From positions 111,075,318 through 111,139,317 of the forward strand of contig CM058239.1 of NCBI GenBank assembly GCA_030180135.1: a stretch of 64,000 nucleotides of DNA. The letters are read 5' to 3'. Source of the DNA: Orychophragmus violaceus. Taxonomy: Eukaryota > Streptophyta > Magnoliopsida > Brassicales > Brassicaceae. This document shows positions 1 to 11,939 of this stretch, piece by piece. The notes beneath the pieces were generated by a model, which ran no database searches, was not told the DNA's origin, and saw only the letters and a list, made by a program, of their open reading frames with translations. How positions within the stretch are numbered: position 1 is the first letter of the stretch; every line of letters begins with the position of its first letter. The position numbers and the translations under genes are program-made.

Positions 1-554
1 TTTTAGATTTATTCACCAATGTCACGTCATCCATTTTCTTGTGACAAAATAATTCACGTCAACTTGTATTACACATAAACTTAAGTTGTGTAACTGCAAA
101 ACCTTCAGTTCTAACAATTACAAGTTAAGGCTTCGATTAGTTAGGAGACATATCTGGAGACCTTGCTGAAAATGAAATCACTTCATTTTGAAATTTTCGC
201 CGTCATTTTTTTATTTTCGTATAGATAACTTGTAAAGATAGTCATGCAATACTCTATACATTCTATTCATATATGTCATATCATGTTTGTTCTTTCTGAC
301 GGCTGGACTTTTGTTCGTCTAACAAAGTAATTATTTATTATATTACTTCGGGAAAAAAGCTGTGGTGGTACTAAAACATGTGTTAATTAATATAATAGCA
401 TCTGCGATTCTAATTTTTGTAGGCTAATATTTTGGTCTAAAATGACCTTACATGTACTTGTTAGGAAAAAAATAATTACAAGAATGCCATTACTATTTTA
501 TTTCCACATCAGCAAAAACGAACTTTATTTACGAAAATGCCACCTTCCCGAAAT

Positions 555-1045
555 AATAAATCCGCACGGATTTATGACATTCTTTGTTACAGATTTAATA
601 AATCTGCACGGAGTTATTTTCTTTTGTTGCGGATTTATTGTCTTTGTTGCAGAGTTTTATAAATCTGTAACACGTTAGAAGGTTTTAAAAAATTACTATA
701 CTAGGATCATAGTATTACAGATTTTTAACCGTGTTACAGATTTATGTTCTCATGTTGCAGATTTGTTTCTTTTTTTGCTGACGTGGCACGGATTTATATT
801 AACGTGTTGCAGACTTTTGCAGATTTTCCAGATTTGTTTTCTTAGTTTTGAACAAATCTGGAATTTCATGTTACGGATTTGTGTTACGTGTTACAGATTT
901 ATTAAAGTCCGCAACAAAGAAAATTGTTAAAATTAATTACTATTGTAGCACTCCTATGTTACAGACTTTCTCTCTTTGTAGCAGATTTGTTTTCAATGTT
1001 ACGGATTTATGTTATGTTAGATATTGATTTTAATGTTACGGATGT
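555..1045. repeat. Diverged GATTTRT repeat field
   Basis: About twenty imperfect copies of a short motif close to TGTTRCRGATTTRT are scattered over roughly 490 bp, in both orientations (AAATCTG also occurs). Spacing is irregular, about 15 to 45 bp. It resembles a decayed minisatellite or the interior of a non-autonomous DNA transposon. No terminal inverted repeats were found to settle this. Confidence 0.6.
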
Positions 1046-1079
1046 ATTGAAGATGTACATAATTCAAATAATTGTTGCC

Positions 1080-1800
1080 TGATTTTTTTCCTGATTTTTA
1101 GGAACCGTTTATGGTAATTAAATATTCACTTAAGAAATTCAATATTTGGCAAAAAAAAGATAACCAACAAAAAAACTTTTTTCCATTAATTTCTTAATTA
1201 AATAATTTCTTTATTATTTTTTGTTTTAAAATTTTTTACAAAATAAATATAATAATAAAAATAACCAAAGAAATTTGTTTATATTAATTTCTCATTTAAA
1301 TGATTTTTTATTATTTTTATATTAAATTCTTGTTTTCGAAATCAAAATAATAAAATATAAGCAACAAAAAATATTTTTTTATCAATTTTTTTTTAAATTT
1401 TAGATTTATTAAAAAATTATTTTGTATTAATTTCTTATTTTTTAATTTAAAAAAAAAAATTAGCCAAAAAATAATTTGTGTTAATTTATTATTTAAATGA
1501 TTTATTTATAAAATATATTTTCTATTTTTGAAAAGAAAAAAATTAACCATAAAAAATATTTGTAATTTGTATTTAAATAATTTTTTATAAAATTATTTTT
1601 ATTAGTTTCTTACTATTTATTTTTTTAAAAGAATTTATATTAACTATTTATTTTTTAAAAACGAATTCATATTAATTGTTTTTTAAATGAATTGATATTA
1701 TTTATTTATTTTTAAAAACGAATTTTATATTAATTATTTATTTTTTTTAAAGTATATTAATTATTTATTTTACTTTAATGATTATATATTATTTCTTTAA
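1080..1800. repeat. AT-rich low-complexity block
   Basis: The block is almost pure A and T, with recurring TTAATTATTTATTTT and TTTAAAAACGAATT phrases at roughly 40 to 60 bp intervals. No coding potential was seen. It could be a slippage-expanded spacer or a matrix-attachment-like region; the sequence alone does not decide. Confidence 0.6.
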
Positions 1801-2482
1801 AAAATAAGTTAAAGAAAGGATAATATAGTATTTTAAACCATTATAGAATGCTACTCTAGTAAAAAACACACCTAATGCTACTCTAGTAATTAACCTTAAA
1901 ATTTGTACTACCAGGAGTAATTTTCACTATTACTTCGCATACTTTGTCTGAGTTAAATTCCAGTGTATCTAGAAAAGTGCGTTTTCCATGATATTTAGCT
2001 TACATTTCCATAATTAAGAATAATCTCATTCGTTGTACTTTTAACGTAGATGATTTTGATGGAGAAGTGAGGCCGTTGGATTGGAGCAAATCAGCTACCA
2101 AACATCGATGTGAATGTGATCACATCGAAATATGACTTTTGCTTCTATATATCGCAATCTTTTTCTCAACTATTGTTTTTAATTCTACTCAATTTACACT
2201 AATATGTCAAAGAAAATTGAAAAAAAACTTAAAACTGCAAACAATTGATTTTAAATATTAATGCGTTCGAGGAATCAAAATTTATCGGAACGTAATAAAT
2301 TTGTGGGAAAAAAATGAGCATTTAAAGACATGAATAATCCTGGCAATTCAGGTCCTAGAGTCAAATTTGGGTGGGTTTCTAATAAGTTCTGGATCCAACA
2401 AGTTTAAAATTAAGAATATACTTAAGGATTTGAAGACTTTTAGGTCAGTTTGGATCGATTTTTATCGGGACCGAGTCAGTTG

Positions 2483-3018
2483 TGAAAGTGTAAGGATGTG
2501 TGTTTTTCAAAGTAAAGACTATTTAACTCAAACGATCTTTCTGAAAAACTTGTGTTTATTAGATTGAACTTTGTGACTTACAAGAACACCTTATTCAATC
2601 TAATCTCTCAATGATCTATACGTGATCACTTGAACTCTCACAAATTATTTTCTCTCAAAACACTTGCCCTATACACGGCGCAAGCTATCCTATTTATACA
2701 AGATAGGATCGCTAACCTAGTTAGCTCAAAACCCTCAAGAAGATAAACCTTATCTTCTTAGAGATAAGCACAAGAATCCTAACTACCTTAACTACCTTAA
2801 GATTTAGGAATCTCTTTTATTCTTTATTAGATATCATCTAGATACTCTCCAAGATGCATGTCCAGCTCAGCCATACTTCTTGGATTGTCCACCTCAGCTC
2901 CAGCTCTCGATCAAGTCAATTCGCCAAGTCCTCATCATGCGTTTCACACGTTGCTTGTATGTATCACTTCTTGAGCTACTGCTTGACTGATACATGAAGT
3001 GACTCAGCTGCATCTTCA
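2483..3018 (-). repeat. Copia1 3' LTR
   Basis: It begins with TG and ends with CA, matches 44126-44661 over its full length, and is preceded by the AGTTG duplication. A polypurine tract abuts its inner edge, which marks it as the 3' LTR of a minus-strand element. Confidence 0.93.
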
Positions 3019-3032
3019 ATCTCCCCCTTTTT
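3019..3032 (-). other. Copia1 polypurine tract
   Basis: On the minus strand this reads AAAAAGGGGGAGAT and directly abuts the 3' LTR. This is the expected plus-strand primer site for reverse transcription. Confidence 0.85.
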
Positions 3033-3427
3033 AGGATTGTGTGTCTCTCAAGAACCTGCAAAGAATCAAGGATACTAGACACGAACCAAACAAGTCGCAT
3101 TCTGAAACTTTGTATTTTTGATTAGATTTCTCACATCATAAATACTTGTTTCATGAAAATAACCAAGAGTTTAACACATGAGTTTTTGCAATCCGACACA
3201 CGAAATGATAAGATCTGAGTACTACAAAAACATAGACAAACTCCCCCATAATATCCGACTTGTTCCTGAGTGAAACCGAGAAAAAAGAAACCAAGAAAGA
3301 ATAAAAAAAGAAAACGGTTTTCACTCCCCCATATTCCTTGCTTAATTCATTCTAGCCACTATCCTCTTCTCCCCCTGCTTGAGAGCACACAATGTTAAAA
3401 ACACAATGTTAGTAGCTAAGAAAGTTA

Positions 3428-4977
3428 TTAAAGTGAGAGGACCTTACCTGGCATGGCTCGAAGAAGTCGCTGTATCACCTCAGAGAAGGTCTGGAGAGCT
3501 TTGGCGGTATCCTCAACTGCCTCTTTTGCTGCTCGTGGACTGCAGCTTCCAACCGGAACATGAACTGACCCAAGATTAACAATCTCCTGTATTGTGTGAG
3601 TCGAAGATCGTGGAGCTGATGTGCTGGAGCTAGTGCGTCTTGGTGTATGTGTCCTTGGACTAGCACCGACTGCTTTCTTCTTGGCAGACTTGGACTCCTC
3701 GATCTTGACAAATGCTTCACCAGAGCGTATGTCCTTCTTGTAGTAGATTGGAGCAATGACTTTTTCTCCTTTAAGCAGTGTGGGTGCATGTTGAGCCCTC
3801 ATTATCCCAGTAATGATCCTTGGGAACATCAACCAACGCGAGTCCGATTCCTTAGTGACTCCGAGAGATAGGATCTGCTTGAATATCATTCTTCCAACAT
3901 CTGTTTTTATTCCTTGAGCAATCTTGTAAATCAGCCTGGCCCTTTGTTCTGAGAGATGATGCTTATGAGTGGATGAAATCCAGTTGTAAGCTGAGAGCAC
4001 ACTTAAAGATGCATAGCATGGTGGGAGTCCTGTGGCAGTGAGCTCTTCCCATTCTGTCTTTCCTTCACTGAGAAACATAGCCACTGTTTCCATACTCTCT
4101 GTCTCGGCTTCAATGTCTGCTCTTATTTTTGCTTCAGTCAGTTCTGAAAGTCCCAAGGACTCGTTGATTGCAGCTGGAGATAGTTCATACGGATATTCTC
4201 TAAACCAGAACACTACCTTCTCTACTGATTCTTCCGCTTTCACAATTGGTAATGCAGCATAGAATTCACCAATGTGTTCCTTGATATACCCCGTCAAACC
4301 AGTCACAGTTGACACCAAGCTACTATCTTTGATCAGTTTTAAATACCCCAGTCATCCTCTTTACTCATATCTACCAACCTTTCCGGCAATATACCCCTAT
4401 TTTAAAAGAGTTTGTACCTTTCTTGATCCAAGGATTTTGAGACTTTGATCTTCTTGGATATCAACGGCGTCCCATAAGACGTTTTGACTTTGGTTTCCTT
4501 TTGCTCTGGTACATGCTTCCTCTTCCTTGACTGTAAACGTGTTGCTCTCTTCGACTGTTCATGGACCGAGATTCTAGTGGCTGACTCGTATCCATCAGAT
4601 TTTGTTTCTTCATCAGAGATTTCGATGGCCTTTTCCTTCTTTTTGTTCTTTGATTCTTCAACTGCTGTCAAATCGCTCTTTTCCGACTTCTTTTTGCTCT
4701 TCGATCTTGTAGATCTAGAAGGATTGGTCCTCTTCTCTTTCTTTGAAACAATCTCATGAGTCTTCTGAGCATAGTTCGCTATCGACTCAAGTTCTTCGAT
4801 AGTTGCTCCGGTTTCGATTCCAGCGGATCTAACTTCCGTTGTGGTCCTTTCTTGCTCAGTTGCTTCGGTTTCGATTCCAGTGGCTCCATCTTCCGTTGAT
4901 ATCCTTTCTTGCTCAGTTGCTCCACGGATTTCAGTCGTAGCTTTGCTTTCGTTGCAGAGATTCCATTCCTTGTACAC
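3428..4977 (-). pseudogene. Copia1 third ORF (envelope-position protein), frameshifted
   Basis: Two minus-strand frames lie between RNase H and the 3' LTR. The upstream one (4402-4977, 191 codons) is highly charged, with an imperfect repeat of T-E-Q-E-R and I-E-T motifs and then Lys/Ser/Glu-rich stretches. The downstream one (3428-4318, about 296 codons) contains an EFYAALP start, an INESLGL motif and a central helical region. These resemble the 'putative plant transposon protein' domain often found in third ORFs of plant retrotransposons; I recall this family but could not search it. The two parts are in different frames, so at least one indel separates them. I see no convincing signal peptide or membrane span. 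In Sireviruses this position is called envelope-like; a true envelope role is not supported here. Confidence 0.65.
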
Positions 4978-5858
4978 GACAATTGCAAGCGGATTGAACT
5001 TCTCTTAATATGTGACCTGAGCAGATTGAGCTTCGCTTTCGGTTGCATGTGCCATTGAGGATTTGATTTGAGATGATTTCGCAAAATCGCACTGATAATC
5101 GCTCTCTTAGGGTTTTTTCGGATGATGAACAAGAAGTGAATAGTCTCTTTTTCTCTTTGCCGCGAGTTTATATTCATGTCTCTTCAACATTCACTCTTTT
5201 GTCGTTTAGCCTTCTGGTTTAGTAACGATCCCGTCTGGTTCAATCAGAAATTGATTCCTTGTACCAACCTGGTTTACTGTAACAGACCATAGTCTTCTCT
5301 CATAAGAATTTAAGTTAGTCTTACTCATACCAGATTCAACCACATCCACAGTCAAGTCATGAGTTTTATGGGAATGTGCACATCTAATAATGAACTCCAC
5401 TTACACAGGCATCAACTGACTTTGAAAATTTGAAATTACAGTTTTCTTAAGAGATTTTGTTCGTACCTCCTGACACAGTTCTTGTATTAGAGTGTATCCT
5501 CGGCTCATGTTGATTCATGCACTTGGCCATCCAGATTTCAATGGCTAGCTTTCACACTCCCATTCTTTTATCTTGTTTGTGTCAGTTTTCAACCTTTATC
5601 TTGTAGGAGAGAGCATATTTCCTTTTTTTCTGTCTTACTTGATGAGCTAGTTTTTAGCACTTGATTTCTCAACAGCTAGCTCTAGTCTTATTGTTCTTTT
5701 CTTTTGCTCTCTCTTTCTACGAAACCTGTACTAGACACAAACAAGACGGAATGACAGGCACCTCTTTTCCACTTCATCATAAGACTCCAAGCTAAATCTG
5801 AGCTTAATATACACCATGTGTTACTGCCTGTATCAGTTCTGCACACTTTCACAAACCG
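4978..5858 (-). other. Copia1 spacer between RNase H and third ORF
   Basis: About 880 bp inside copia1 with only short frames lacking recognisable domains. Part of it may be the decayed 5' end of the third ORF or its leader. Nothing else is seen. Confidence 0.5.
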
Positions 5859-6632
5859 TCACATTTCACAAATACCAAGTGCATTTCTTAGAGTGACAAA
5901 ACGATTAAAATCAAGTGGTTTTGTGAAGAAATCAGCCAGTTGAGACTCAGTGACAATGTGTTCTATCATTACCTGTGTTTCCTCCACTAGCTCACGAATG
6001 AAGTAGTGCCTTATGTCGATGTGTTTGGTTCTAGAGTGCTGTACCGGATTCTTTGAGATACTTATGGCACTTTTGTTGTCACAGTAGACCAGTAGTACTC
6101 CTGAATCCATTCCAAAATCTGCAGACATCTGTTTCATCCATAAGAGTTGTGCACAACAGCTTCGCATTGAGATGTACTCTGCTTCAGCTGTAGAGAGAGA
6201 CACTGAGTTCAGTTTCTTGCTCATCTATGAGATAAGATTATTCCCCAAAAAGAAACAACCTCCACTTGTGCTCTTCCTGTCATCAACACTCCCAGCCCAA
6301 TCTGCATCACAGTAACCCACCAGACTCTTGTTTGACCCTTTAGAATACCAGATTCTTAAGCCGACCGATCCTTTAACATATTTGATGATACGTTTGACTG
6401 CTTCTAGATGTGACTGCTTGGGCTTGGCTTGGAACCGTGCACATACTCCAACACTAAATGTCAGATATGGCCCGCTCGCAGTTAGATAGAGAAGACTCCC
6501 TATCATCCCTCTGTAAGTTCTGGCGTCCACCTCTTTTCCTTCATCATCCTTTGTCATCTTGATCGTAGTGCTCATAGGGGTTTTGGCCTCTTTACACTGA
6601 TCCATTTTGAACTTAGTGAGAAGATTCTTTGC
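5859..6632 (-). pseudogene. Copia1 pol, C-terminal part (end of RT and RNase H)
   Basis: This is the distal half of copia1 pol, cut off from the rest by element A. It holds the connection to RNase H (YRGMIGSLLYL, CDADWAGSVDDRKSTSGG), then after one TAG stop (6225-6227) the RNase H core (STAEAEYIS, YCDNKSAISIS, KHIDIRHYFIRE) and the C-terminal ADFFTKPL. The reading frame joins that at 39923-40100 once the insertion and one ATAGG copy are removed. This proves the two pieces were one gene. RNase H would degrade the RNA strand of the cDNA hybrid. Confidence 0.9.
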
Positions 6633-6637
6633 ATAGG

Positions 6638-8106
6638 TGATGTGTTGTGTTTTTGAGTGTTTTTAGGCATGATTAAGAGTGTGATTTAGCTTTAGGAAAA
6701 GCATTTAGACAATATTATTGTGTTTTAGCTTTAGGATAGTGCATTTAGGCATCATTAGGTTTGGTTTGCTTTGTTTCTTCCTTTTTGTAGGTGGTGGATG
6801 ACCCAAAGAAGCACCAAGAAGCAAAGGAGGAAGTAGGGACCAAGAACAACCAAAAAGGAGTGAAAAAAACAGCTAGGGATCGGACCAGGGATCCACAGCG
6901 GGGTGAAGACGTCGCTGCGGAGATAAAAGCGCGCAGCGGGTTCTCACAGCGACGTCCCGATGTCGCTGTGAGATTATGAAGAAAAAAATCGTGTGCCACA
7001 GCGACGTGCACAGCGACGTCCACAAGTCGCTGTGGAACGAGAAAGTTCACAGCGACGTCGTGAAGCGAGGTCCCAACGTCGCTGTGCGATCAACTTTTCA
7101 CCACATGCTCTTTTCCTTTTTGCTTTCGGCTTGTAGCCCCTCCACATGACTATTGTCGACCATTGTGTTCTTTTTTCTTCTATTTAATGGCTCTTGGTGT
7201 GTTTAGAGAGTCATATCACTTCTTGTAAACAATTACTTCAAACAATTTAGTTTTCTTGATCTTTTATGCAATTTGAGTTGTGTTCTTGAGTTCTTCCTTG
7301 AGTTCTTCTTATTTATCTTGTTAAATCATGTCTTGTTTGGTTATTGCTATGGCTAGTGAGTAGTTTCCTTTAAGTTTCTGGGTTTGAGTTAAGGTAAGGG
7401 TGATCTAGAAATGGTTTAGGTTGTTTTAGAACTTGGGAATATTGGTTTCTTACTTGTTAGAAGTTCTTAATGCTAGGACTGAAATGGCCAATCAACTCCT
7501 TGATCTAAATGTTGCCAGCACCGAGAAGTGTAGTTTATGTTTGAATCTCTATCAAGTGCTTTACATTCTTAACCAATGAGAATTGATGTTTAAGGTGTTT
7601 AGTGGTAGTAAGAACTTGATCTTATTGCATATCTATCTAAAAATTGCCAACGAGAGTTGATGTTAATGCTTGATAGGTGTAGGGTTATTATCACGAGAGT
7701 GGGGTAACTTGAATCGTTGTTCTTAGCCTAAGAAATCACCCATTGTTTGATAAATGCTTCTGAACTAAATAATGATCACCCAAACCGAAAACTCAACCCA
7801 AGGAACTTAACTTTTAATCAATTGTTTTTCAATCACTTATTGCTCTGTTTATGTTCTGTTTTTGCTCTGTTTTAAACTCACCATTGTTACCATCATCTAG
7901 TTAAATCATGTTTGGAATTTGGTTCTATTGTTAGTCTCTTTAGATATAAAACCCACAAACTTATTTGGTTGCACTTAGATTAAGAGAACACCTGCATTCT
8001 TAGTGCGTTTAATCACCCGAGTGGATTGACACCTCAAAAACTGTAACGACTAGGTTGTAAACTTGCAACTGAAGTAAGTGAAGAGGAACTGATTTATTGC
8101 TTATCA
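6638..8106 (+). repeat. Element A 5' LTR
   Basis: This 1,469 bp LTR runs from TG to CA and is followed by the primer site. Its distal 1.13 kb matches 38790-39917. It carries a hairpin array near 6896-7089, a GTGAGTAGTTT block (7353-7368) and CAACGAGAGTTG-type boxes (about 7560-7760), shared in outline with the LTRs of B, C and D. Confidence 0.92.
6896..7089 (+). repeat. CACAGCGACGT hairpin array in A LTR
   Basis: There are several copies of CACAGCGACGT, each facing its reverse complement ACGTCGCTGTG or a near copy. The clearest pair is 7050-7089, an 11 bp perfect inverted repeat with a short loop. The array recurs in the 3' LTR (38808-38898) and as a larger tandem array at 27559-27895. Confidence 0.8.
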
Positions 8107-8110
8107 AGTT

Positions 8111-8123
8111 TGGCGCCGTTGCC
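8111..8123 (+). other. Element A primer binding site (tRNA-Asp type)
   Basis: TGGCGCCGTTGCC starts four bases after the LTR end. It matches the complement of the last 13 bases of plant tRNA-Asp(GTC). Beyond that the match is lost, whereas element C keeps all 18 bases. Confidence 0.85.
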
Positions 8124-8233
8124 ATCTTGGGTGTTAATTAAGCCATTGGGATTTGGTGTTTGCTTGAGACTAAGTCTTTTGGTTACAAAGATACTAATCT
8201 TCTCTGCCTTCTTTCCCTTTGTTTTGCAGGTGA

Positions 8234-9766
8234 ATGAACTTGAGGAGCAGGGGACCAACAAACCTTGTACCACGAGTTGAAGATATCAAAGCACTCGAAA
8301 GAGAGATTTCAAGGAAAAGAAGAGAAGAACGAATCAATATGGCCGACCAGGGACACCAACAACATGAAGGTGAAACAAACGACGAAGGACGAAGACCACA
8401 ACATCCACCAAGAGTGACTAAAGCCATTGAAGCCTATGACGAACCTAGCATCAACGACTACAATTCTGGAATCATCCCACCGGCAGTGGAAAACAACAAC
8501 TTTGAAATAAAGGCAAGTATCATCAACATGGTGGAAAGAAACAAATTCCATGGCCTACCTATGGAGGATCCACTAGACCACCTTCACAACTTCGACAGAG
8601 CTTGTAGAACTGTCCGCTTCAACGGGATTTCTGAAGATGCAATGAAGCTCATACTGTTTCCTTTCTCACTTGGTGATAAAGCCCATCTATGGGAGAAGAA
8701 CCTTCCACCAAACTCAATCACTTCTTGGGATGAATGCAAGAGAATCTTTCTATCCAAATTCTTCTCCAAATCAAGAACCGCAAAGTTGAGAAATGACATT
8801 TCAAGCTTCAAACCAAAAACAACAAAAAACTTTGGAGAAGCTTGGGAACGATTCAAGAGCTACACCAACCAATGCCCTCACCACGGTTTCACCAAGGAGA
8901 GTCTTCTCAGCACCTTATATAGGGGCATACTGCCAAAGTACAGGATGATGCTAGACACTGCTAGCAACTGCAACTTCCTGCAAAAAGATGAAAGAGAAGC
9001 CATGCAGCTGGTGGAGAACTTGGCAATCAGTGACACCAACTATGGGGAGGACTATGACAGGACATACAGAGAAGGAGGAGACAGAGATGATCCAAGGAGA
9101 GAGATCAAAGCCCTCAATGAGAAACTGGACAAGTTGCTTAAAGCAAACCAAAGAAATGTTAGCTTTGTGGGAGACTTTGATCAACACAAAGGGTACATGG
9201 GAGATGATGCTGAGATATGTTTTGATGGACAGGCTGAGATGAATTATATTGGAGGACAAGGCTACAACAAAGGATTCAATCAGAACTATAGGAACCACCC
9301 CAACTTCTCATACCGAAGTAACAATGTGGAGAACCCACAGGATCAGTTTTACCCTCCATTCAAGCAACAGAGCCAAACCCCACTTCAAGGAAACTTCCAA
9401 ACAAAACCGGCTTTCAACAACATTGGAAACTTCCAGCCAAGGCAACCTTACAACAACCAAGGCAACTTCCAATTACGCCAACAGTACAACAACAACCAAG
9501 GGAACTATCAAGGTAATCAACAATTTCAGGGACAAGGAAGTTCAAACAACTACCAAAAGGGAGATGATTAAACACAAATGATGAGACAGTTTATGGAGAA
9601 TACCAACAAAGCTATCATGGACATCAAAGCACAATTCGACAACCTAGAATCGGAAGTTGCAACCATCAATCAGCAATCCAACAAAGTCGGACCTTCATCA
9701 AACAGACCACCCGGTTTCCTCCCTGGAAAACCTGAGCCAAACCCAAAAGAGTATATAATGCCATAA
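8234..9766 (+). pseudogene. gag: Element A gag (Athila-type), one internal stop
   Basis: This is the structural capsid protein of element A. The first 445 codons contain the plant gypsy gag core (about residues 80-270: KFHGLPMEDPLDHL, LWEKNLPPNS, CPHHGFTKESLL, RGILP). The tail is rich in Asn, Gln and Gly, with the MNYIGGQGYNKG motif also seen in the gags of B, C and D. There is no CCHC zinc knuckle, as is usual for Athila. A TAA at 9569-9571 interrupts the frame, which continues to 9766 and then shifts by one base near 9755-9760 into the protease frame. Gag, protease and pol therefore probably formed one polyprotein. The ATG at 8234 is the first in frame, about 110 bases after the primer site. 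Confidence 0.88.
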
Positions 9767-11064
9767 CACTAAGAAGTGGAAGAGAGTTACCATCAAAAGA
9801 GCTCATTGAGGACAATGAGAATCAAGCTGGGGGGATGGATTTTGAACTTGAAGGAGAAAAGGAAACCATTGGGAAAGAGAGGCATGATGCAGAAGAAGTC
9901 AAGGATATCAAAGGGAAAGGCAAAATGTATGAAGAGACAAAGGAGAAAGCAAAAACCGGTTCAGCCTCTACATCCAAGGAGAAAGTCTTTGTGCCACCAG
10001 CCTATGAACCCAAACTTTTCTTTCCTGGAAGGTTTAAAAAACAGCTCTTAGAGAAGTATAGAGCACTCTTTGACAAGCAAATGGAGAAGATTCAGCTCAC
10101 CATGCCATTGATGGATGCATTCATGCTTGTGCCTCAATATAGCAAATTCCTCAAAGATGCAGTCAAGGAAAAAACAAAAGAGATGGAAGGAATGGTTGTC
10201 CTAACCCACGAGTGTAGCGCCATCATCCAGAGAAAAACCAGTCCAAGGAAGCTAGAAGATCCAGGAAGCTTCACTCTACCATGCGCTTTGGGACCACTCT
10301 CATTCGAGAGATGTTTATGTGATCTTGGAGCAAGTGTAAGCTTGATGCCACTCTCAGTAGCAAAGAGCCTTGGTTTCACACGCTACAAAGAGTGTAGAAT
10401 CTCACTTGTGTTGGCTGATAGGTCAGTGAGACTTCCGGTTGGCATGCTTGAAGATATTCCGGTCATGGTTGGTTGTTTTGAAATACCGACAGATTTTGTG
10501 GTTCTGGAGATGGATGAGGAACCAAAAGACCCCCTGATATTTGGGAGACCTTTCTTAGCCACTGCTGGAGCCATCATTGATGTGAAGAAAGGAAAGATTG
10601 ACTTACACTTGGGGAAGAACCACATCCTGAAATTTGACATCAACGAAGTCATGAAGAAACCAACAATTCAAGGGCAAGCTTTTTTTATTGAGACGTTGGA
10701 TGCTCTAGCTGATGAGTACTTGGAAGAGCTTGCTATGGAGGACGCCCTGGAGACAGTATTGACCACCAAGGAAATCATGATTGAGCTGGTAGACAAGGAA
10801 GTGCAAGAGTATGCAAAACTTCTTGACTCTCGCAAAGTGATGGAAGAAGACAACCAGTTTTTGGAGCTACCCCAGAAAGTCCACGACATCAAATCTGTGG
10901 AGGGAGATAAAGAGACCAAATCAACCACCACAACTGATCCTAGCCAAGATGATGATTGGAGTGAACTGAAGGCACCCAAGGTAGAGCTTAAGCAACTCCC
11001 AGATGGGCTCAGGTACGCTTTCTTAGGACCTAACTCATCATACCCTGTCATTGTGAGTGAGAAA
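9760..11064 (+). pseudogene. Element A protease region (start of pol), cut by element B
   Basis: An open frame of about 435 codons after a gag/pol frameshift, beginning AITLRSG. It carries the retropepsin-like segment (CLCDLGASVSLMPL around 10312-10353, then LVLADRS, IPTDFVVL, IFGRPFLATAGA), whose DLGAS replaces the usual DTGA/DSGA catalytic motif in Athila. The protein would cleave the polyprotein. The frame ends because element B's LTR starts at 11065. It resumes in register at 24456, after B and one copy of the duplicated target. A 9 kb element's worth of downstream pol is thus physically separated from its protease. Confidence 0.88.
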
Positions 11065-11939
11065 TGATAGGGTCTAAGTTTTAATCCTATTCTACTGCAA
11101 GTGCACAGTTAAGTGATTGTATTATATAGGGTATCGAATCCACAGAGACTCTGGTCTCGATAGAATAAGAACCGTAGAGATTATTACTAAGAAGAAAGCA
11201 GATTGTATTAAACTAAAAAGCAAAGCAAGAGAATAAATCAATAGCAAGATTGGTTGTGAAAGCAGTTAACTAAAAGCGCCAAGTCTAAGGAATTCTCAGA
11301 AAATCAGACAAGCAGACAAGTTAATCAGTCAGGATCTAATTAAACACGGTTCTAGAACTCAAATCACGGAATTAGAATTAACCAAATTCTTTGCGAGAAT
11401 TCTCTAAGTCCAAGTGCAGTAATCCAAATCTCTTTGCAATTACTAACAAATTAAACCAGTATTAATTTCAAGTTCGATATGTTCACAATTAAACTAAGCC
11501 AAATCTCTTTGCGAATAATTTAATTGCTCAACCTAAATAGTTCAGATTCTAAACCACACTCTCGTGTCGTATTTAGCAACCTAAGATCTAGATTCTAATT
11601 AATCAGGTTAGAACTAGCATTAAGCACAATTTAGATCAAAGAACATTATATTCATGTGAATCCTTAACTTAATTTAACAAGTCTAGCAAGTCATGAAATC
11701 CTTAATGAAAAACCCTAAACCTAACTATGAATCTACTCAGACATGATTAATGAAAGAATAATCATAGAATTAATAGATTGCATATTAGAAATTAAATAGA
11801 TAAAGGGGTTTGAAATCTTCTCCAAAATAGATGAAGTACAGGATTAGATCAGCCCCAAAAGCTCTAAAAATCTCTTAGCTCTAAGTATGAAAGCCTATCT
11901 AAAATAAACATCAAAATCCTAAATATATAGGCATAATCT
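11065..11939 (-). repeat. Element B 3' LTR, first segment
   Basis: It matches 23242 to about 24108. Element C interrupts it at 11940, with target AATCT. The rest of this LTR is 18668-18986. A TATA-like CTATATATTT lies at 11921-11931 on the minus strand. Confidence 0.92.

Larger units (their letters stand above)
1..2477. other. Left flank, no gene recognised
   Basis: This stretch precedes the outer copia element. It is AT-rich and short of long open frames. The few small frames here have no recognisable domain and biased, low-complexity composition. Two internal structures are listed separately: a field of GATTTRT-type repeats and an extremely AT-rich block. In 1-540 and 1801-2477 I see nothing that can be assigned. 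Confidence 0.6.

Noticed and set aside
6791..6979. Short frames within element A's LTR
   Set aside because: They overlap the CACAGCGACGT inverted repeats in both strands and have no domain; chance frames in a structured LTR.
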